A stretch of 64,000 bases of DNA from Spinacia oleracea (taxonomy: Eukaryota > Streptophyta > Magnoliopsida > Caryophyllales > Amaranthaceae), in assembly GCF_020520425.1 (NCBI RefSeq), contig NC_079490.1:5456001-5520000 (forward strand), in the 5' to 3' direction. Below the pieces are notes generated by a model. The model searched no databases. It worked only from the letters and a program-made list of their open reading frames with translations, and was not told the DNA's origin. This document shows positions 61,342 through 64,000 of this stretch, one piece after another (position 1 is the first letter of the stretch; each line of letters opens with the position of its first letter). A program made the translations under genes and the position numbers.

Positions 61342-62483
61342 TAACTATTTGGAAAATTTGTAATTATTAATCCAATCTTTACCCGGTTTTTTTAATTAAG
61401 CCTACCTATGCGATATTTCTAAATAATCCAACCTTTATGACCCAACTACTATTATTAAGCCTGGATGACCGGTTACCTGCTACAAAGTCAAGGAAAATTT
61501 GTAATTATTAATCCAACCTTTGTCCAATTTTCTTTAATTAAGCCTGCCTATGCGATATTTCTAAATAATCCAGCCTTTATGACCCAACTACTATTATTAA
61601 GCCTAGATGACCGGTTACCTGCTACGAAGTCAATGTTAAAAACGTTGACAACCTAAAGTTGGTGTCCCTCCTAAAATATTGGACACGTCATCATCACTTG
61701 CCACCTAAACAAGGATTTCATTTTTTTTTCAAAAAACCCTTAACCCTTCTCTTATCTGTACCGTATTTCAATCCCTCTCTCCTCCATTAATGCTGCTTCA
61801 ACCACAATTGTACTGGTTCATGACATCATCAGCGATTTTCTTGTGGAAATAAGTGACTTCATCCACGCGCATTCAAATTTTGTGAACTTATGAACCTTAG
61901 CGTTTTTGTTCCTTTTTTGGTAAATTTTGAATTTTGGGCTTCCTTGATGGTCAGTTCGTAAAAACCCGAGCTGTTGCAATAATATAGTTTTTTTTTTTAT
62001 GTTGTGGGATGTTGGTTATTGTGGTTTTGTTGAAAATTTAGAAAGAAAAAAAACCTTGAATTTGAAGAAGATCCAGATCCAACAGGCAATTGCTTTACCC
62101 CAGCCATAGCAATTGCTGATTATTTTTGATGAACTTCGAATGGAGAAGTATGACTGTATGAGGGATCGACAATGGTGGGGAAGAGGTAGAAGAGAAATAA
62201 TGGAGAGGAGTGCAGAGATGAAGTTGAAAATCGCAGAGGAGAGAAGAACGAAAATTAAAATAGCAATTAAAGAAAATAAGGGGAATTTTTTTTAAAAAAA
62301 ATTATAATTGTTATATGCCACGTAAGGGTGAATACCGCCTATAGCAGGTTAGTAACTTGTTAGGCTTAATAATAGTAGTTGGGTCATAAAGGTTGGATTA
62401 TTTAGAAATATCGCATAGGTAGGCTTAATTAAAGAAAATCGGGCAATGGTTGGATTAATAATTACAAATTTTCCTAACTATTT
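61342..62483. mobile_element. Non-autonomous Mutator-like element (MULE) with 9-bp target duplication
   Basis: The 9-mer TAACTATTT at 61342-61350 and 62475-62483 flanks an element (61351-62474) with long terminal inverted repeats of about 140 bp. These start GGAAAATTTGTAATTATTAA. The left repeat is present twice in tandem (61351-61485 and 61488-61640), the right once (about 62336-62474, inverted). The interior of about 700 bp shows no transposase. A short open frame at 62113-62295 (basic, Glu/Arg-rich) is of unclear meaning. Confidence 0.85.
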
Positions 62484-62760
62484 TGTTAACTACCTTTGTC
62501 AAGGTAATAGTCTTATTGAGACTTAATCTAAACACTTCACTGCATATTTCTTAGGTACTTACTCAACTCATACTCCTTAATATAATAATCTTGCTCCTAA
62601 CTACGAAGTATATTTAGAGTTGGGTACATGTACCAAATGTCTTTTTTGTACTAACTTTATTGATTTTGTTTATTTACGATTTAGTACAACCGATCAATAA
62701 GATAAAAACCGATTTTGAGTACACCTAATTATAAATATAGTCGGGAATAAGATAAAAGTT
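62484..62760. other. Intergenic sequence
   Basis: AT-rich, nothing recognised. Confidence 0.2.
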
Positions 62761-63105
62761 CTCATATTCGTTTGCATTTCCTTTTTTATTCAAATGAAAT
62801 GTAGAACATGTACTGTGTATAGTATCGAGTTTCGAGTATCCAATTTTAATTTTCAACTCTTTTTGTTGAAAAGAATTCTCATATACTTTTGCATTTCCTT
62901 TTTTATTCAAATGAAATGTAGAACATGTACTGTGTATAGTATCGAGTTTCGAGTATCCAATTTTAATTTTCAACTCTTTTTGTTGAAAAGAATTCTCATA
63001 TACTTTTGCATTTCCTTTTTTATTCAAATGAAATGTAGAACATGTACTGTGTATAGTTTCGAGTTTCGAGCATCCATTTTTTCAACTCTTTTTGTTGAAA
63101 AGGAA
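62761..63105. repeat. 117-bp tandem repeat, three units
   Basis: Units start at 62761, 62878 and 62995 (CTCATATACTTTTGCATTTCC ... TTTTTGTTGAAAAGAATT). The third lacks a few bases. Because 117 is a multiple of three, open frames run through the array on both strands, but the translations look non-biological. Confidence 0.85.
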
Positions 63106-63347
63106 AAAAACATTGAAATTAGGATAGAATTTTGTCATTATTATATTCTAATTTATCTAAGGTTATAAAACATAGAACATATACTACATAGGGGTGTTTA
63201 ATTTTCAGATATAGGATCTGATCCGATCGATATGAATTTTTTGGATCGGATTCCCAAAAATCCGAAATCGATCCAAATTCAAAAAAAGTTAAAAAAATTA
63301 GGGTGCTAGAACACTATCGGAGCCAAATTTAAATATCCAGCCACACT
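63106..63347. other. Intergenic sequence, probably inside a Helitron
   Basis: A GATCCGAT-rich stretch with self-complementary parts (GGATCTGATCCGATCGAT, TTGGATCGGATTCC) lies before the terminal hairpin. No gene. Confidence 0.3.
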
Positions 63348-63375
63348 GCGCGCAACGCGCGCGACCATCCACTAG
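63348..63375 (+). mobile_element. Putative Helitron 3' terminus, + strand
   Basis: A GC-rich hairpin (GCGCG-CAA-CGCGC) stands out from AT-rich surroundings. It is followed by GACCATCCA and CTAG (63372-63375), with T next, as in Helitron ends inserted between A and T. The 5' end (TC...) was not located. Confidence 0.55.
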
Positions 63376-64000
63376 TTTTCCAAAAAATATGCAGCCCATA
63401 TATATGGCCCGAGAATTTGTGCTCGTGTCGGGTAGTACTTTTTTCCGTGTTGGGTCGTGTCGTACATCGTGCAGTTTGACCCAGTGTCATCTTTAGTTAT
63501 CGTAGATTGCCACTCTCTCCTATGTTTTTGTTTCTTCTTATCGCAAAATTTGCTTGTCCTAGTTCCATCTTCACTTAAGGTATTGTAATCGTTAATTGCA
63601 GTGTCGATCCTGCCATTTTATGAATTCTAGGTAAATCGAATTGTAAGGGCCCTTACGGCCTTATGTGAACGAGTAATTGTAAGGATTATATTTACGTATA
63701 TATTTAATAAAAATAATTGATTAGTTAAATAATTATTTTAGTTACTCGTTTCATAAAATACATTCAATTAAATTGACTAAATAACCCAGATTACTAAATA
63801 CAAAGTACGAGTAATGAATTAGATGCATCAAAATTTTCTTTCAACCTATACAAACAATATCATCTTAGAGGTGTAGGGAATTGTAAATAAAAAATGAAAC
63901 AACCACTGACATGAACATTACCGATGAACCACAAGTAGTAGAACTGTAAAAGTGTCATAATACACGTCAACAAAAATATCACCACAATAAATCTAGCTAG
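63376..64000. other. Intergenic sequence to the window end
   Basis: AT-rich; no gene, RNA or complete repeat recognised. Confidence 0.25.

Noticed and set aside
62725-63168. Open frames with a 39-residue repeat on both strands
   Set aside because: The tandem unit is 117 bp, a multiple of three, so any frame lacking a stop stays open. Composition is not protein-like.

Overview
This is plant nuclear DNA from a flowering plant, probably a eudicot. The evidence is AT-rich intergenic sequence, spliced genes with GT/AG introns, plant-specific families (an RGP5-type glucosyltransferase-like protein, an F-box protein with an F-box-associated domain, a polyubiquitin gene with a leader intron) and many plant transposon types. 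I suspect Caryophyllales from the repeat flavour but cannot show it. Nothing looks bacterial.

Layout. At 1.4-2.8 kb is an intronless RGP5/UAM-like gene with a possible spliced leader. At 4.16-6.16 kb is a two-exon small LEA-like gene. At 6.4-9.5 kb is a LINE fragment with ORF1 only, on the + strand. At 9.5-13.1 kb is a mosaic of a hAT-like MITE, Helitron ends, a LINE zinc-finger fragment and a direct repeat. At 13.2-14.4 kb is an F-box gene. At 16.3-21.0 kb is a LINE with ORF2 only, on the - strand.

The centre (21.03-44.33 kb) is a tandem array of two nearly identical Ty3/gypsy Tat-lineage-like retrotransposons sharing a middle LTR: LTR-internal-LTR-internal-LTR, transcribed leftward. Each copy has an intact 1841-aa Gag-Pol with two RNase H domains. 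Each also carries a spliced gene on the opposite strand between pol and the 3' LTR, with its own TATA box, G-box and paired palindromes, and an 83-bp hairpin-bearing tandem array. The antisense gene is broken at two extra sites in the left copy only, and both copies share one further break.

The right flank of the array (44.33-44.64 kb) is an almost perfect inverted copy of 9.50-9.80 kb, which looks like the uninserted target. The left flank is unrelated LINE sequence. The array therefore probably arose by, or was reshaped by, ectopic recombination.

From 44.6 kb rightward come a decayed antisense F-box fragment, several MITEs (Stowaway-like, mini-CACTA, hAT-like), a seven-unit polyubiquitin gene (49.2-51.4 kb, - strand) and a four-exon p24-delta cargo-receptor gene (54.0-59.3 kb, - strand). 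These are followed by a MITE cluster, a non-autonomous MULE with a 9-bp target duplication, a 117-bp triplet repeat and a Helitron 3' end. The host genes are unrelated housekeeping or stress genes and form no operon or pathway. The system of interest is the double retrotransposon with its antisense gene.
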